From the NCBI RefSeq assembly GCF_000315445.1, contig NZ_JH992957.1, positions 381,675 through 445,674 of the forward strand: a stretch of 64,000 bases of DNA, written 5' to 3'. Below are positions 47,801 to 55,238 of the stretch, one piece after another. Made by a program: the position numbers and the translations under genes. Source of the stretch: Alloiococcus otitis ATCC 51267. GTDB lineage: Bacteria; Bacillota; Bacilli; Lactobacillales; Carnobacteriaceae_A. The notes below the pieces were generated by a model. It did not search any database. It saw only the letters and a program-made list of their open reading frames with translations, and had not been told where the DNA came from. The first letter of the stretch is position 1; every line of letters starts with the position of its first letter.

Positions 47801-48603
47801 CAGCTAAGTTAAATCCTAGCCAAGACTGGGGCCAGGATGAAGAAGACCTTAAGCAAGAACTGGACCAAGCCAAGGCCTATCTTTCCTATCATTACCCCCA
47901 CCAGCTTGCTGTTAATACCACCAGCTACCAATCTGTTTCTGAAATTAAACGCTTTTTTGAAGTAGATGAAGGATTGGAAAAGATGGACTTCACCGGTCAA
48001 GGGAGCAAACCCAACCGTTATGTCAGCCAAGACTTAGCAGACCCCCAATTTATCCAAAAGGGAAGCCAGGCTAAACCTTCTTCCAAGGATATCGGGTCAG
48101 CTACCCACTTAGTCCTACAAAAATGCGATCTCAGCCAGCCAGTGACAGCCCAGGCCATCCAAGCCGTCATAGACCAGCTGGTTAACCAGGAAGTGATCGA
48201 CCAAAACTTGGCGAATTACATCGACCAAAACTCCCTGGTTAAGTTATTCGCAGGAGAATTTGGCCATTTCTTGCAAGACCATGCCAGTCAGGTCAAACGC
48301 GAACAGCCTTTTTCTCTCTTGTTGGAAGCAGGCGACCTTTTCCACTTGGATACCCAGGAAGAGGACAGTGTATTAATCCACGGGGTTATTGATGGTTTTG
48401 TTCAAGTTGGTAAGGAGATTACCCTCTTTGACTACAAGACCGACCAGCTAGGCCACTATCAAGATCCCGACCAAGTCTTAAGAGAGCGCTACAAGGGGCA
48501 AATAGCCCTTTATAAACGAGCCTTAGAGACTATTTATCCTGATAGTCGGGTCAGTCATGCCTACCTGGTCTCAACAGACCTGAACCGGGCCATTGAAGTT
48601 TAA
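44839..48603 (+). CDS. rexA: ATP-dependent helicase/nuclease subunit A (RexA/AddA)
   Basis: A UvrD-type 3'-5' helicase of about 1254 residues with a C-terminal nuclease. Motifs: SASAGSGKTMVLVERIL (I), VVTFTKAAAQEMKERI (Ia), ILIDEYQDINVLQE (II), GDVKQSIYGFR (III), MTIHASKGLEFPIVF (V) and LYVALTRAEQKLFITG (VI). The nuclease core is GVIDGFVQVGKEITLFDYKTDQ. ATG 44839 follows GGAGGAGA; the upstream in-frame ATG at 44827 lies within the ribosome site. A terminator follows at 48621. Confidence 0.95.
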   Translation: MTQDTKPNYTPEQKEAIYHTGHDILVSASAGSGKTMVLVERILNLVSQGADITDLLVVTFTKAAAQEMKERIQAKIQDQISQAPSGSNLKNHLIKQLPLINQANISTIHSFCSKVIQKYYYLIDMDPVFRMLTDQTEIDLVQERILDDCINLKLEDQNPSFYRLLEMFAGPSNLDPFKDMVRSIYQSALARPDSIKWLSELGQTYQVDDLKDLSIYQDEIKGDIRSSLDLAIDHYDQILNLVQGEAGLEKFQDKFGEVRQKLVSFQDLVQKDQLDDFYLQGQAMKFPKKPALPKDYKEDPHYQALDEEVKALNNSGKKAFNSLIEDYFTIKPSDQVDKINKLRPLVESLVELLLEFHQSFSAEKEKMRALDFNDLEHKTLDILSHESGVAQAYYQDLFQEILIDEYQDINVLQEAILSSLAKPGAGNRFMVGDVKQSIYGFRLAEPKLFIDKYDRFGHDPVKERIILQENFRSRNTVLDFINYIFHQIMDRDLGDVVYDQAAQLNVGNPNFPNETDDLDSKQTEFLIYQSKGEDSDREGEIPPQDGIRESNQGQYRMVAQKIKDLVDSGFLIYDKKADRNRPLQYRDIAILTPTKNNNLVISEEFKALGIPVAINNTENYFQRTEIKTMMSILKIIDNPLQDIPLVAVLRSMVLGLTEPELAKIRLINRQGLYFHALEDYAKAKKNKVDPNLQVKVQGFLSQLEEWRDYAKFHSLVDLIWKVYQDTNYLEYVAGLQSGQQRQNNLHALYERAGAYEASSFKGLFQFIKFIESMQKKDKDLAEPVSVTEDEDAVRVMTIHASKGLEFPIVFLTDSSKKFNVSDAQGDYAVDSHQGLGLNYIDTDQQLKYPTWLNKGIQAKRMRQLISEQMRVLYVALTRAEQKLFITGTTKTKEDLLKKWKTVQSQTNTTLSIKERLKPDDGFLNWLGKGIIRHPLSQDLRDQKDSPLLAFQDISFQIHFFNEADLVKSSSNPDQGPGEGDSQDINTQTAKLNPSQDWGQDEEDLKQELDQAKAYLSYHYPHQLAVNTTSYQSVSEIKRFFEVDEGLEKMDFTGQGSKPNRYVSQDLADPQFIQKGSQAKPSSKDIGSATHLVLQKCDLSQPVTAQAIQAVIDQLVNQEVIDQNLANYIDQNSLVKLFAGEFGHFLQDHASQVKREQPFSLLLEAGDLFHLDTQEEDSVLIHGVIDGFVQVGKEITLFDYKTDQLGHYQDPDQVLRERYKGQIALYKRALETIYPDSRVSHAYLVSTDLNRAIEV

Positions 48604-48620
48604 CTTGTATTATAAATACT

Positions 48621-48660
48621 CAAGTTGGAAGTTTCTGCTTCCAGCTTGGGTTATTTGCTT
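48621..48660 (+). terminator. rexA terminator
   Basis: CAAGTTGGAAG (48621-48631) pairs with CTTCCAGCTTG (48638-48648) with one wobble, followed by a T-rich stretch. The core AGTTGGAAG/CTTCCAGCT recurs in the terminator at 48936. Confidence 0.75.
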
Positions 48661-48683
48661 TTGATAGAATTATAAAATTTGTT

Positions 48684-48848
48684 ATTCTCAAACTGAGGGT
48701 CTAGTTTGAGAATTTTTCACCGGTTTTCTAAAATAACAACCATTATTTGAGAAATTTGGCGGACTTTTCTCAAACAACTATTGTTATTCGAGAATCTCTC
48801 AACTTTTTTCTCAAACAACATTAGTTATACGAGAATTTTAAAATCCAG
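48684..48848. repeat. Four 28-bp palindromes at an exact 41-bp period
   Basis: Units begin at 48685, 48726, 48767 and 48808. Each has arms of the form TTCTCAAAcAAC and GTTATTyGAGAA around a 4-base centre. Unit 1 is a perfect 10-bp inverted repeat around eight bases; unit 2 has one mismatch over its 12-bp arms; units 3 and 4 share the same left arm and nearly the same right arm, with two or more A/C mismatches between arms. The 13-bp stretches between palindromes are not alike. The 375-bp intergenic region (48604-48978) lies between convergent genes and holds only two terminators, this array and about 85 bp without visible features. Confidence 0.9.
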
Positions 48849-48935
48849 GTCATTTACTCCAGAAGGTGGCATCTGACTGGCCGTTTTAAAAATGATACTG
48901 TATTGGCTTCAGCAAAGCCATTTAGCAGGTAAGCA

Positions 48936-48973
48936 AAAAGCCTAGTTGGAAGCTAACTTCCAGCTAGGCTTTT
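48936..48973. terminator. Bidirectional terminator of the glycosidase-like gene
   Basis: AAAAGCCTAGTTGGAAG and CTTCCAGCTAGGCTTTT form a 17-bp stem (one wobble) with a CTAA loop, and T-runs on both strands. Confidence 0.92.
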
Positions 48974-48978
48974 CATTT

Positions 48979-50352
48979 CTATTCTGCTTCGCTTTCATTT
49001 TCTGTTTGTCCCTCAAAGGAGTAGGTAGCACCCTGGGAGTAGTTGTTGCTAGCATCCCAAAGGAGGAACTCATCAACCCCATTATCATGGAGGGCCTTGA
49101 CTTGGTCGGTGACTTCTTGCGCACCATATTCCTTGTAGTTTCCTGCTCCAAGGTAGCTAGCTGTAAAGTCTTGGATCCAAGGTCTGGATTGGGGTGCATC
49201 ACTGCCCAGTTCATCGAGGAGGACATTTTCTAACTTCATGTATTCATCGACAGTGCTGTAAGGTTCTAGGTCGGGCTTTTCAATGCCAAAGTTACCTGGC
49301 CCCCAGTGGCTAGGGTAGACCATGGCCGAAATGGCATCCACATGTTCAGAAATACCTTGGAAGCTTTGTCCGATACCAGGTGCTTCTTGGATAGCTGCTG
49401 CATAGCCAAAAATATCAACGGAAACGTCCACATTATAAGGGATGAGTTCATTTCTGGCATGTTCGACAAAGCTCTTAACGGTGTCAATCCTTTGTTCAGA
49501 ATTTGTAGTGGAGTCATCATATTTGCCCCGACTGTATTGGAGTTCTTCGTCCCGAGTTTCAAAACCTTCTGGGAAGCGGACATAGTCAAATTGGATATCG
49601 CGGAAGCCAACTTCAGCGGCTGCCTTGGCGATTTCAATGTTGTAGTCCCAAACTTCCTGCTCGTAAGGGTTAACGAAGGCTTCGCCCCGGCCATTTTTCC
49701 AAAGCGTTCCATCCGCCTGGGTAAAGGATAAGTCCGGTCTTTCTTCAGCTAGGACTGTATCTTTAAAGACAACAATCCGGGCGATAGGGTAGATGTCATT
49801 TTCCTTAAGGGTCTCAACAACTTCCTCAGCATCAGAAAAGGGGTTGCTGGCATTTTGGATGGCCTGGCTATCGCTGTCAAAATCCAAAACGACTTGCCCG
49901 TAATCTTCCTTGACATCGATCACCATGGAGTTCAAGTCAGTGGAATTCACCATGTTGATTAAGTTTTGGAAGTTAGCTTCTGCTGTCGTTGGGCCGGTTA
50001 CGTAAATCCCCTTAACCCCATCTTCAGGGTAGGCTACAACTTCATCGGGACCGTAAGACAATTCGGGAGGGAAGTTTTTGGGGATGGCTAGGATAGGATC
50101 TTCATTAATGCGGAGGGGGCCATCCAATTCCACTTCCTGGTCTTGATCATCGCCAGCTTCTTCACCACCATCTTCTTCATTTTCTGAACCTGCTTGGTCC
50201 TCTTGGTCTTCCTGACCGTCTGTTTCTTGGTCTTGGACAGCTTCTGTATTTTCGTCAGCTTGGTCACTTTCTTCTTGGGCTAGGGCAGGGAGGCTAGCTG
50301 AAGACAAGATTAGGAAACTGACCAGCGAGCCGATTAATTTTTTATGCGGCAT
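48979..50352 (-). CDS. Secreted putative glycoside hydrolase (DUF4015)
   Basis: About 457 residues. A signal peptide (MPHKKLIGSLVSF to PALAQ) is followed by a ~65-residue linker of Glu, Asp and Gln, then a TIM-barrel DUF4015 domain with KGIYVTGPTTAEAN, VIDVKEDYGQVVLDFDSD, FRDIQFDYVRFPEGF and SAMVYPSHWGPG. DUF4015 is a predicted glycosidase family related to the catalytic domain acting on poly-N-acetylglucosamine; activity here is inferred. ATG 50352 gives a proper signal peptide and overlaps the deacetylase gene by 11 bases. It is third in a transcript with a deacetylase and a YkyA-like lipoprotein. Confidence 0.82.
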   Translation of the reverse strand: MPHKKLIGSLVSFLILSSASLPALAQEESDQADENTEAVQDQETDGQEDQEDQAGSENEEDGGEEAGDDQDQEVELDGPLRINEDPILAIPKNFPPELSYGPDEVVAYPEDGVKGIYVTGPTTAEANFQNLINMVNSTDLNSMVIDVKEDYGQVVLDFDSDSQAIQNASNPFSDAEEVVETLKENDIYPIARIVVFKDTVLAEERPDLSFTQADGTLWKNGRGEAFVNPYEQEVWDYNIEIAKAAAEVGFRDIQFDYVRFPEGFETRDEELQYSRGKYDDSTTNSEQRIDTVKSFVEHARNELIPYNVDVSVDIFGYAAAIQEAPGIGQSFQGISEHVDAISAMVYPSHWGPGNFGIEKPDLEPYSTVDEYMKLENVLLDELGSDAPQSRPWIQDFTASYLGAGNYKEYGAQEVTDQVKALHDNGVDEFLLWDASNNYSQGATYSFEGQTENESEAE

Positions 50353-51181
50353 CTTTATTCCCACTTTCAATTAAACTAGGGTCGACAAACCCATATCCTT
50401 TTTCTTCAAAACCGAGGATAATATCTTCAACAGCATCCTTGGTCCACTCTCGGTCGTGCATGAGCAAGTTAGCACCATCGGATAAGAATTCACTATTCAC
50501 CATAATGTCTGCTAGGGCATCGGGGTCTTGGTACTGGCTCTCCCAGTCGTAGCCATAAGACCAGTTCATAGACTGCATGCCTTCTTCTTCAGCCACCTGG
50601 TAGGAGTAGTCGGTCTGAGCCCCAAAGGGTGGGCGGAAAAAGCGAGGTCTAACCCCAATGAGTTCTTCAACTCGGTCGTTGGTATCAACGATCTCAGCTC
50701 TTTGGGCTTCTTCAGATATTTCTTGCAGGTTGGGGTGGTTATAGGTGTGGTTGCCAATTTCAAAGCCCATGTCGTGGATGGCTTGGAGTTGGTCTTGGCC
50801 TTCTTGGTCATCCAAGTACATAGCATTGACGAAGAAAATAGCAGGAACGTCGTGGTCATGCAAAATCTCTGCTATCTCTAAGGCATAATTGTCAGGCGCA
50901 TCATCAAAGGTCATCAGGACCACCTGACTGTCCGCTCCGCTTCCTTCAATCGGTTCAATCCGAAAGCTTTCTTCATTTAATGTGTACTGTGCTTCTTGGT
51001 CCGCTTCAGCCTGGTCGCTTTCATTGCTAGCTTCTTGGCCATCTTGACCTTGTTGGTCTTCTACTTCTTCAGTGTTTTCCTCTTGGGCTTCATTTTCTTG
51101 GTCTTCTTGGTCACCTGAGCAAGCTACCAAGATGAGGGGAGCGACTAGGAGGGGTAAGAAGCCTTTCATTTTATTTTTCAT
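50342..51181 (-). CDS. Polysaccharide deacetylase lipoprotein (NodB domain)
   Basis: A 279-residue lipoprotein: lipobox LVAC at residues ~18-21, an acidic Gln/Glu/Asp linker to about residue 75, then a NodB homology domain. Deacetylase motifs are MTFDDAPD (motif 1, two Asp), NHTYNHPN (motif 2 His), FFRPPFGAQ (motif 3) and LLMHDREW (motif 5 His). It would deacetylate N-acetylglucosamine residues of peptidoglycan or an extracellular polymer at the cell surface. The start ATG overlaps the upstream gene's stop (ATGA) and the 3' end overlaps the glycosidase gene. Confidence 0.9.
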   Translation of the reverse strand: MKNKMKGFLPLLVAPLILVACSGDQEDQENEAQEENTEEVEDQQGQDGQEASNESDQAEADQEAQYTLNEESFRIEPIEGSGADSQVVLMTFDDAPDNYALEIAEILHDHDVPAIFFVNAMYLDDQEGQDQLQAIHDMGFEIGNHTYNHPNLQEISEEAQRAEIVDTNDRVEELIGVRPRFFRPPFGAQTDYSYQVAEEEGMQSMNWSYGYDWESQYQDPDALADIMVNSEFLSDGANLLMHDREWTKDAVEDIILGFEEKGYGFVDPSLIESGNKDAA

Positions 51182-51831
51182 TCGTTTTCACCTTCCTGAT
51201 TGTTTTCTTCCTCGTTAACACTTTGGGCAAAGTCATCGATTTGGTCCAAAATTTGATCAAATTCTGCATTTAAATCGGAGGCTTGGTTCTTCAAGTCTTC
51301 ATCCTCTGCTTCAATATCTTCTAGACCTTGGAGAAATTCTTCCCCCGAGACTTCATCGGAGCCAATATCTTGGAAGAAAGTTTCCTGGTTATCTAAACTA
51401 GTTTGGTATTGGTCGGTATAGGCTTCAACTTGGTCAGTAAAATTATGTAAGTTGTCAGCCAAGGCTTGGACTTCTTCTTGGTTCAGTTCCTCACCGTCAT
51501 AATCTGCTAAATAATCAGCCTGGTCAGTGATGCTTTGGTTGAGGTCCAAAATACTTTCCACTTGTTCGCGCCGTTGGTTGACATTTTCAAAAACTTCAGC
51601 ATCTTCACTTGTGAAACGATCTAAACCTTCTTCAGATCCAAGGTCTTCTTCAAAAGTATCCATTAAGTCAGCCTCTGTATCGTAGAGCTCATTAAATTGG
51701 TCTACCATGGCCTGACTATCTTCTTGAAGATTACTTGTTGTATCACTGACGCTTGATATACTATAATTAGTGCATCCAGCAAGTAGAAAAAGGCTGGAAG
51801 AACTAACCAGTGTCTTGACTAATTTATTCAA
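51178..51831 (-). CDS. YkyA-like cell-wall-binding lipoprotein
   Basis: About 217 residues: a lipobox LLAGC near residue 20 followed by an acidic, heptad-like helical body rich in Asp, Glu, Gln and Leu, without predicted catalytic residues. It matches the YkyA type of putative cell-wall-binding lipoprotein in length and layout. TTG 51831 is preferred over TTG 51837 because AAGGAG then has normal spacing. It is first in the three-gene surface operon and overlaps the deacetylase gene by four bases. Confidence 0.7.
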   Translation of the reverse strand: MNKLVKTLVSSSSLFLLAGCTNYSISSVSDTTSNLQEDSQAMVDQFNELYDTEADLMDTFEEDLGSEEGLDRFTSEDAEVFENVNQRREQVESILDLNQSITDQADYLADYDGEELNQEEVQALADNLHNFTDQVEAYTDQYQTSLDNQETFFQDIGSDEVSGEEFLQGLEDIEAEDEDLKNQASDLNAEFDQILDQIDDFAQSVNEEENNQEGENE

Positions 51832-51957
51832 GTTCAAACTCCTTCGTAATGTAAGATTGGTATTTCCATTCTACAGTAAATAAGTTAGGATGTTAATCAT
51901 ATTCCCCTAATATTGACCACTTGTGGCCATTAATTTCACAAAAGGAGCTATTAAAGC

Positions 51958-52425
51958 ATGATCCAATATTATTTTATCAGCTTGGTCATTATCATTCTTG
52001 ACCAATTAACCAAGTATTTAACAGCCAGCAATCTAGACTTAGGCCAGACTATAAACTTGATTCCCAATGTCTTGTCTTTGACCCATGTCCAAAACACTGG
52101 GGCAGCTTGGAGTATATTTGAAGGACAGATGGTCTTTTTTTACCTTGTCACCATCTTAGTCGTGGCCTTTTTAATCTACCTTCTCCACAAGGAAGGTAAG
52201 AAGTCAGCCCTCCTGGCAACGGCTATTGCTTTTATGATTGGTGGCGCCCTGGGTAACTTTATTGACCGCCTATTCCACCAGTACGTTATCGATATGATCC
52301 AAGTTGACTTTATGTCCTTTCCAATCTTTAATATTGCTGATATAGCCCTAACAACTGGGGTTATTTTGATGCTTGTAGCAGTCCTTTACGACGAATACAT
52401 GATGAAAGGAGGGGAGGAAGGATGA
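51958..52425 (+). CDS. lspA: Lipoprotein signal peptidase II
   Basis: A 155-residue integral membrane aspartyl protease that removes signal peptides of prolipoproteins, such as the two encoded just upstream on the other strand. Four hydrophobic segments, with NTGAAWSIFEG, GALGNFIDRLFHQYVIDM (first catalytic Asp) and FNIADIALTTG (second Asp). It overlaps rluD by four bases (ATGA). The ATG follows AAGGAG at a slightly long spacing. Confidence 0.96.
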   Translation: MIQYYFISLVIIILDQLTKYLTASNLDLGQTINLIPNVLSLTHVQNTGAAWSIFEGQMVFFYLVTILVVAFLIYLLHKEGKKSALLATAIAFMIGGALGNFIDRLFHQYVIDMIQVDFMSFPIFNIADIALTTGVILMLVAVLYDEYMMKGGEEG

Positions 52426-53336
52426 CTGAAAGAAGAGAAGTCCGGATAGACCAAGAAAAGGGGCGTCTGGACAAGGTCTTAAGTGATCAACTCAATGATT
52501 TATCCCGGTCTAAAATTCAAGACTTGATTCAAACAGACCAGGTGACCGTCAATGGCCAGGCTGTAAAAGCCAACTACCAAGTCGCCAAAGGGGACAAGGT
52601 AGTCCTTACCATCCCGCCAGTTCAAGAAGTTAACTTAGAAGCTGAAGCTATTCCAGTCCCTATTGTCTACCAAGACTCAGACCTAGCTGTGGTGAATAAA
52701 CCCCAAAACATGGTCGTCCACCCCAGCCTAGGTCACCCAGACCATACCTTGGTCAATGCCCTTTTATACCAACTGGACAACTTGTCTGGTATCAACGGAG
52801 AATTGCGGCCAGGTATTGTCCACCGGATAGACAAGGACACATCGGGTCTTTTGGTCGTAGCTAAAAATGACCTGGCCCACCAGTCCTTATCCAAGCAGTT
52901 AAAAGACAAGACGGTTGACCGTCACTACCTAGCCTTGGTTCATGGCCACGTCCCTCATCCAAAAGGGACTATCGATGCTCCAATCGGACGCGACTCAAAA
53001 GACCGGAAGAAATATGCCGTCACTGAGAATGGGAAAGAGGCCATCACCCATTTTGACCTTATCCGCTACTTTGGCCAAGACTATAGTCTCATCCAGTGCC
53101 AACTGGAGACCGGCCGGACCCACCAAATCAGGGTCCACCTAGCCTATATTGGCTTTCCTTTAGCCGGAGACCCCCTATACGGTCCGAAGAAGACCCTTGA
53201 GGGACCAGGCCAATACTTACACGCTAAGACTTTAGGCTTTGACCATCCCAGAACTGGCCAGCGCCTATCCTTTACTAGCGACTTGCCGCAAGTTTTTCAG
53301 CAAACCTTAAAAGAATTAGACTTAAAATACAAATAA
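52422..53336 (+). CDS. rluD: 23S rRNA pseudouridine synthase, RluD family
   Basis: A 304-residue enzyme. An N-terminal S4 domain (LDKVLSDQLNDLSRSKIQDL, VTVNGQAVKANY) precedes the catalytic domain with PGIVHRIDKDTSGLLVVAK, whose Asp is the nucleophile, plus GRTHQIRVHLAYIGFPLAGD. RluD types modify 23S positions 1911, 1915 and 1917; the exact site here cannot be proven. The lspA-rluD pairing with four-base overlap is the standard Bacillota arrangement. Confidence 0.93.
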   Translation: MTERREVRIDQEKGRLDKVLSDQLNDLSRSKIQDLIQTDQVTVNGQAVKANYQVAKGDKVVLTIPPVQEVNLEAEAIPVPIVYQDSDLAVVNKPQNMVVHPSLGHPDHTLVNALLYQLDNLSGINGELRPGIVHRIDKDTSGLLVVAKNDLAHQSLSKQLKDKTVDRHYLALVHGHVPHPKGTIDAPIGRDSKDRKKYAVTENGKEAITHFDLIRYFGQDYSLIQCQLETGRTHQIRVHLAYIGFPLAGDPLYGPKKTLEGPGQYLHAKTLGFDHPRTGQRLSFTSDLPQVFQQTLKELDLKYK

Positions 53337-53339
53337 AGT

Positions 53340-53450
53340 TTGCAAGCTTGAAGCCTTTATGCTAGTATGTTTAATTGGTGGTAGCACCATATCATGCAGT
53401 CATCCGCTAGGACCAAGCACCCAAGATGGTTGCGCGAGAGGAGTAGAAAA
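53340..53450 (+). promoter_or_regulatory. Promoter and short leader of rplS (possible L19 leader)
   Basis: TTGCAA (53340-53345), 17-bp spacer, TAGTAT (53363-53368). The ~75-nt leader begins with a hairpin GGTG-GTAG-CACC (53377-53388). L19 leaders that mediate autoregulation are known in Bacillota, but I cannot confirm the match. Confidence 0.45.
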
Positions 53451-53801
53451 ATGAACCCATTGATCGAAGAAATTACCAAAGAGCAGTTACGAGATGATAT
53501 TCCAGACTTTAGACCTGGTGATACTGTCCGCGTTCACGCCCGCATTGTCGAAGGGAGCCGTGAACGTATCCAATTGTTCGAAGGCGTTGTTATCAGTCGC
53601 CGAGGACAAGGAATCAGTGAAATGTACACTGTTCGTAAAATTTCTAGCGGAGTTGGGGTAGAACGGACTTTCCCAGTTCACTCCCCACGTGTTGCTAAGA
53701 TCGAAGTTACCCGCCGTGGTCGCGTTCGTAGAGCTAAATTATTCTACTTACGCAAACGGACTGGTAAGGCAACCCGAATCCGTGAACAAATGCGCCGTTA
53801 A
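53451..53801 (+). CDS. rplS: 50S ribosomal protein L19
   Basis: A 116-residue large-subunit protein at the interface with 30S. Hallmarks are [60 protein letters not shown] and the basic C-terminus. ATG 53451 follows AGAGGAG; upstream in-frame codons are discounted. It is monocistronic, flanked by its own promoter and terminator. Confidence 0.97.
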   Translation: MNPLIEEITKEQLRDDIPDFRPGDTVRVHARIVEGSRERIQLFEGVVISRRGQGISEMYTVRKISSGVGVERTFPVHSPRVAKIEVTRRGRVRRAKLFYLRKRTGKATRIREQMRR

Positions 53802-53809
53802 GTGGCCAC

Positions 53810-53849
53810 AAATGACCAAACCTACTTTCGATAGGTTTGGTCATTTTTT
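53810..53849 (+). terminator. rplS terminator
   Basis: A 15-bp stem AAATGACCAAACCTA with TAGGTTTGGTCATTT, a short loop and a T-run. Confidence 0.93.
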
Positions 53850-53971
53850 ATGTTAAAAATCATTCATATTGACTCGTTAAGATCCTAGGCTAGGGCAAGA
53901 TAGTAAAATAATTTGTTTATTTGTCAAAATAAGTTATACTGAATGTATACATAGACTTTTGGAGGAATATT

Positions 53972-54463
53972 ATGAGTTTGATTACCGAAAAATTCAAGCA
54001 ACTTGCCGATGATCAGAATGTGAAGTTTAAAGACCGGGTTGTTGAACAACCGATTAAAAACAAAGATGGGGAAGAAGTGACCCAAAAGCAACACGCCTTC
54101 CAAACCGGCCTACAAGTTAACAAAGACAAGGTTGTTCCCTGCTCTGTTATTATTCAAGAATCACCTAGCGACCGGGTTAACTACCAAATTACCTACAATA
54201 GAATTGGTTACGTTACTGACCGCAACAAGATAGGGTCTGTCCTTGAAGAATTAAATGAACTCAACCGGGTGCGAAGTGGCTACTATCACTTTGCCATTTC
54301 CAAAGATGGCGAATTAATTATGCGTAACTTAGGTATTACAGGTGAAGACGTTAGACCCCTTATCAATACTTTTGTCTTCGGTGCCCGCATCTTGCGCGCC
54401 CTTTACCAAGAACTAGACCAAATTTCTGGCTTAGACCTAAGCCAATCCAACCAAGCTAACTAA
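53972..54463 (+). CDS. Conserved protein of unknown function, possibly YbjN/chaperone-like fold
   Basis: 163 residues, soluble, no signal peptide. It alternates strands and helices: VPCSVIIQESPSDRVNYQI, then NKIGSVLEELNELNRVRSGY, HFAISKDGELIMRNL and a C-terminal helix NTFVFGARILRALYQEL. The pattern recalls YbjN or type III secretion chaperone-like proteins, but I do not recognise a named family and make no functional claim. The ATG follows GGAGGAATATT; TTTGTT and TATACT upstream (53912-53940) could be its promoter. Confidence 0.6.
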   Translation: MSLITEKFKQLADDQNVKFKDRVVEQPIKNKDGEEVTQKQHAFQTGLQVNKDKVVPCSVIIQESPSDRVNYQITYNRIGYVTDRNKIGSVLEELNELNRVRSGYYHFAISKDGELIMRNLGITGEDVRPLINTFVFGARILRALYQELDQISGLDLSQSNQAN

Positions 54464-54545
54464 TTTATAATCAATTTGCCTACCAGGTCCGATCTGACAA
54501 AACTAATATTGGGAGTAACAAAAATATATAATAGGAGTGTTTAGA

Positions 54546-55100
54546 TTGGCACAAGATTACGATGAAAAGCAGTTGTTAGACCAGGTAGAGAAAGTAACCT
54601 ATGACTTGCTTGAAGAAGCAAAACTGGAAGCTGGCCAGGCCCTCGTTTTAGGCTTGAGTACCAGTGAAGTTGTCGGTGGGCAAATTGGGAAAAATTCCAA
54701 TGCTGAAATCGGTAAGGCAATTGTCTCCAAAATCAAATCCATCTTAGATGATAAGGGGATTTACCTGGCTACCCAGGGTTGTGAGCACATTAACCGGGCC
54801 TTAGTGGTGGACCGGGAATACGCTAAAAGCCACAATTTAGAAATTGTTAATGTCAAACCAGCCCTTCATGCGGGTGGATCAGGCACAGTTGCCGCCTATG
54901 ACCTCTTAGACGACCCGGTTATGGTGGAACACATCACAGCTGATGCTGGTTTGGACATTGGGGACACCTTTATTGGGATGCAGGTGAAATTTGTCCAGGT
55001 TCCTGTCCGTTTTGATATTGACCAAATTGGACAAGCCCATTTAACTGCCCTTCGGTCTCGACCTAAAAACATCGGTGGCGAACGGGCTGAGTATGAATAA
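54546..55100 (+). CDS. UPF0340 family protein (YwlG-like)
   Basis: About 184 residues, TIGR01440/UPF0340 family, function unknown. Family blocks are [56 protein letters not shown] and [22 protein letters not shown] 54546 has AGGAGTGTTTAGA upstream; a GTG at 54537 overlaps that site. No functional tie to neighbours is obvious. The trp leader promoter lies just after its stop. Confidence 0.88.
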   Translation: MAQDYDEKQLLDQVEKVTYDLLEEAKLEAGQALVLGLSTSEVVGGQIGKNSNAEIGKAIVSKIKSILDDKGIYLATQGCEHINRALVVDREYAKSHNLEIVNVKPALHAGGSGTVAAYDLLDDPVMVEHITADAGLDIGDTFIGMQVKFVQVPVRFDIDQIGQAHLTALRSRPKNIGGERAEYE

Positions 55101-55101
55101 G

Positions 55102-55130
55102 TTGACTTAATCGCTTGAGATAAGTAGTTT
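55102..55130 (+). promoter_or_regulatory. Promoter of the trpXYZ leader transcript
   Basis: TTGACT (55102-55107), 17-bp spacer, TAGTTT (55125-55130). Transcription would start near 55137 and give a ~270-nt leader. Confidence 0.68.
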
Positions 55131-55160
55131 AAAACTGATGAAAACTAGGGAGGTAGACCC

Positions 55161-55238
55161 ATGCAACAAGCGAATCAAATTTTAAATCCTGTTTCAGGTT
55201 TTTTGTGGCAAAATCGCATAGTAGCTGTGTCTGCTTAA
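55161..55238 (+). CDS. Leader peptide with a single Trp codon, upstream of trpXYZ
   Basis: A 25-codon ORF with an excellent ribosome site (AGGGAGG, seven bases before ATG). It begins MQQANQIL, ends WQNRIVAVSA, and its only Trp is codon 16 (55206-55208). The stop lies inside the loop side of RNA segment pairing 1:2 described next. Position, size and downstream terminators indicate a regulatory leader peptide and not a functional protein. The promoter is 31 bases before the ATG. Confidence 0.75.
   Translation: MQQANQILNPVSGFLWQNRIVAVSA

Noticed and set aside
48684-48848. CRISPR array reading of the 41-bp repeats
   Set aside because: The repeats are diverged, the intervals are only 13 bp and no cas genes are nearby; it is a palindrome array.
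48942-49226. Reading frames opposite and across the glycosidase-like gene
   Set aside because: They are shadows of the real coding frame, which has a signal peptide and domain matches.
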